NCBI RefSeq assembly: GCF_000718305.1
Contig: NZ_JOFQ01000020.1
Location: 48,609-112,608 of the forward strand
DNA: 64,000 bases
Origin: Streptomyces niger
Lineage (GTDB): Bacteria > Actinomycetota > Actinomycetes > Streptomycetales > Streptomycetaceae
Direction of reading: 5' to 3'
Below, piece after piece: positions 61,231 to 64,000 of this stretch. Position 1 is the stretch's first letter; every line of letters starts with the position of its first letter. Both the position numbers and the translations under genes were made by a program. The notes under the pieces are model-generated. The model was given only the letters and a program-made list of their open reading frames with translations, was not told the DNA's origin and made no database searches.

Positions 61231-62210
61231 CAGCCGAGCAGCCGCGAACGCGACTCGGTCCGCACGTAGGTGCGTCGCAGGTCGCGCACCAGGCTGGTGC
61301 GCTTGAGCCAGCGGTCCGTCCCGTCGTAGCGCGGCGTGAAGGTGTCCCGGCCGTGGATGACCCGGTAGTTGTCGATGAACGCAGCCTCACCGGGGCTGAG
61401 GACCAGCCGCTCCGCCGCGGCGGCCAGCGCCTCGGCCGCCTCGTTCAGAGCCCGTTCGGCCGTGGCGTCACCGGGCACGGCGCTGGTGAAGTCGGCGTCG
61501 ATCCGCAGGTAGGGCGCCTCCTGTGGGCCGAAGAGCACGGAGGCCACCTCGTGCGGGCGCTCTTCCAGGGCCGAGGGGTTCTCCGCGCTGTGCTGCGGCA
61601 CCACGTTGTGCGAGTCGTCCGGGAAGAACCGGAAGCGGTCCTCGTGCAGCACCTGCCGCACCGGCTCGTCGAACTCCACGGAGTCCAGCAGCGCCACGGT
61701 CGTCCCCACCGCGTCGGGGTTGCGGAGGCACATCAGCGCCACGTAGTCGCCCCGGCAGGCGTGGAACACGTCCTCCGTGTGCAGCGTGAGCTGCTGCTGA
61801 CTGCTCGCGCTGGTCAGGGAGTTCTCCTGGCCCTTGGACGGGCAGACGTCGTGCACGAGCCGGCCGTTCTGCTGGTTGGCCCAGCCGAACGCGTCGCCGA
61901 GAACGGAGCCGATCAGCAGCAGCACCAGCTCCTCGCGGATCGCGGCGCCCTCCTTCTCCGCGACCTGCCAGCTCGGCGGGGTCGGTACCAGGTCCGCCGC
62001 GACGGGCAGGTTCGCCACCACGATGACGGCGTCCTCCGCCCCGCGCGACGCCACCAGGAAGCGGCGTACGCCTTCCGGCATCCGCTCCGCCTCGACGCGG
62101 ATGTCGTCGGCGTACTCCAGCGGGTCCCAGACCGGGTGGGACGCCAGGAACTCGTCGGCGATGCCGGCCAGTATGTTCTTCTCGTCGTCACTCAGTACAT
62201 AGCGAGCCAC
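61230..62210 (-). CDS. Fe(II)/2-oxoglutarate amino-acid hydroxylase (TauD/clavaminate synthase-like)
   Basis: The 326-residue protein has the facial triad His144-x-Glu146 in LHTEDVFH and His286 in NYRVIHGRDTF, with Arg300 or Arg304 after it to bind 2-oxoglutarate. The sequence around the first His (SSQQQLTLHTEDVFHACRG region) resembles the VioC/AsnO group, which hydroxylates arginine or asparagine at C3 for peptide antibiotics. The free amino acid would be hydroxylated before activation by the NRPS. The GTG start has GGAAGG 8 nt upstream, 25 bp after the NRPS stop. Confidence 0.9.
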   Translation of the reverse strand: MARYVLSDDEKNILAGIADEFLASHPVWDPLEYADDIRVEAERMPEGVRRFLVASRGAEDAVIVVANLPVAADLVPTPPSWQVAEKEGAAIREELVLLLIGSVLGDAFGWANQQNGRLVHDVCPSKGQENSLTSASSQQQLTLHTEDVFHACRGDYVALMCLRNPDAVGTTVALLDSVEFDEPVRQVLHEDRFRFFPDDSHNVVPQHSAENPSALEERPHEVASVLFGPQEAPYLRIDADFTSAVPGDATAERALNEAAEALAAAAERLVLSPGEAAFIDNYRVIHGRDTFTPRYDGTDRWLKRTSLVRDLRRTYVRTESRSRLLG

Positions 62211-62235
62211 AACAACAGCCTTCCGATAGGTCCGT

Positions 62236-64000
<1,765 letters not shown>

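Overview
The window is high-GC actinobacterial DNA, almost certainly from a Streptomyces chromosome. The evidence is dense GC-rich coding with frequent GTG starts, a short chaplin (4508-4741), a full-length bifunctional geosmin synthase (42521-44785), an NsrR/flavohaemoglobin pair, a stand-alone LigD-type ligase and polymerase with a lysine-rich-tailed Ku, and rare TTA codons. I see no rRNA, tRNA, CRISPR array, transposase or phage gene. Most of the window looks like ordinary chromosome with small functional islands; the last 7 kb is the end of a biosynthetic gene cluster.

Layout. 1-5 kb: end of a sugar ABC ATPase, quinone oxidoreductase-like enzyme, MBL hydrolase, thioredoxin-reductase-like flavoprotein, DinB/maleylpyruvate-isomerase-fold protein and chaplin. 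5-6.8 kb: nsrR and hmp (nitric oxide sensing and detoxification), which share an operator-like motif. 7-14.3 kb: ROK glucokinase-like gene with a membrane partner, a PcaD-PcaC fusion, UlaG-like MBL protein, exonuclease III, a secreted SGNH hydrolase and a DUF6278-type protein. 14.4-18.5 kb: GntR/UTRA regulator with a clear operator, then a gluABCD-type amino-acid importer. 18.5-25.6 kb: secreted S15-type hydrolase, a TTA-containing membrane protein, gamma-glutamyltransferase, amidase, and an isochorismatase-fold/MarR pair with a 34-bp palindromic operator. 25.7-29.6 kb: solenoid-like hypothetical protein, then a nitrilase-fold amidohydrolase coupled to a class III aminotransferase. 29.6-33.1 kb: bacterial NHEJ (ligase, polymerase, Ku as separate genes). 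33.2-42.4 kb: anti-sigma-type ATPase, Acg-like nitroreductase, lpd, a TTA-containing ABC exporter, secreted endonuclease I and M4 protease. 42.5-45 kb: geosmin synthase. 45.4-55.4 kb: nucleobase catabolism (dihydropyrimidinase, F420/LLM oxidoreductase and NCS1 permease on +; guanine-deaminase-like gene and xdhABC on -). 55.7-57 kb: secreted erythromycin-esterase-like protein. 57-64 kb: minus-strand operon of an NRPS (A-PCP-E, cut by the window edge), Fe/2OG hydroxylase, MFS exporter, P450, ArsR-type regulator and type II thioesterase.

How the genes work together. Dihydropyrimidinase (45.4 kb), the nitrilase-type enzyme (27.3 kb) and the aminotransferase (28.2 kb) can be read as consecutive steps of reductive pyrimidine catabolism, but they sit in two operons 16 kb apart. 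Both operons, and the secreted nuclease between them, are preceded by the same rare 14-bp palindrome (TCTAC-N4-GTAGA type), which suggests a small nucleic-acid/nucleobase scavenging regulon. No classical dihydropyrimidine dehydrogenase is present; the F420/LLM oxidoreductase between dihydropyrimidinase and the permease is a candidate for a missing redox step. The right-edge NRPS operon carries two different hydroxylases, pointing to a peptide with a D-configured and probably beta-hydroxylated residue. At least seven genes start 6-7 nt after a TANNNT-like -10 box with no Shine-Dalgarno sequence, consistent with leaderless mRNAs.
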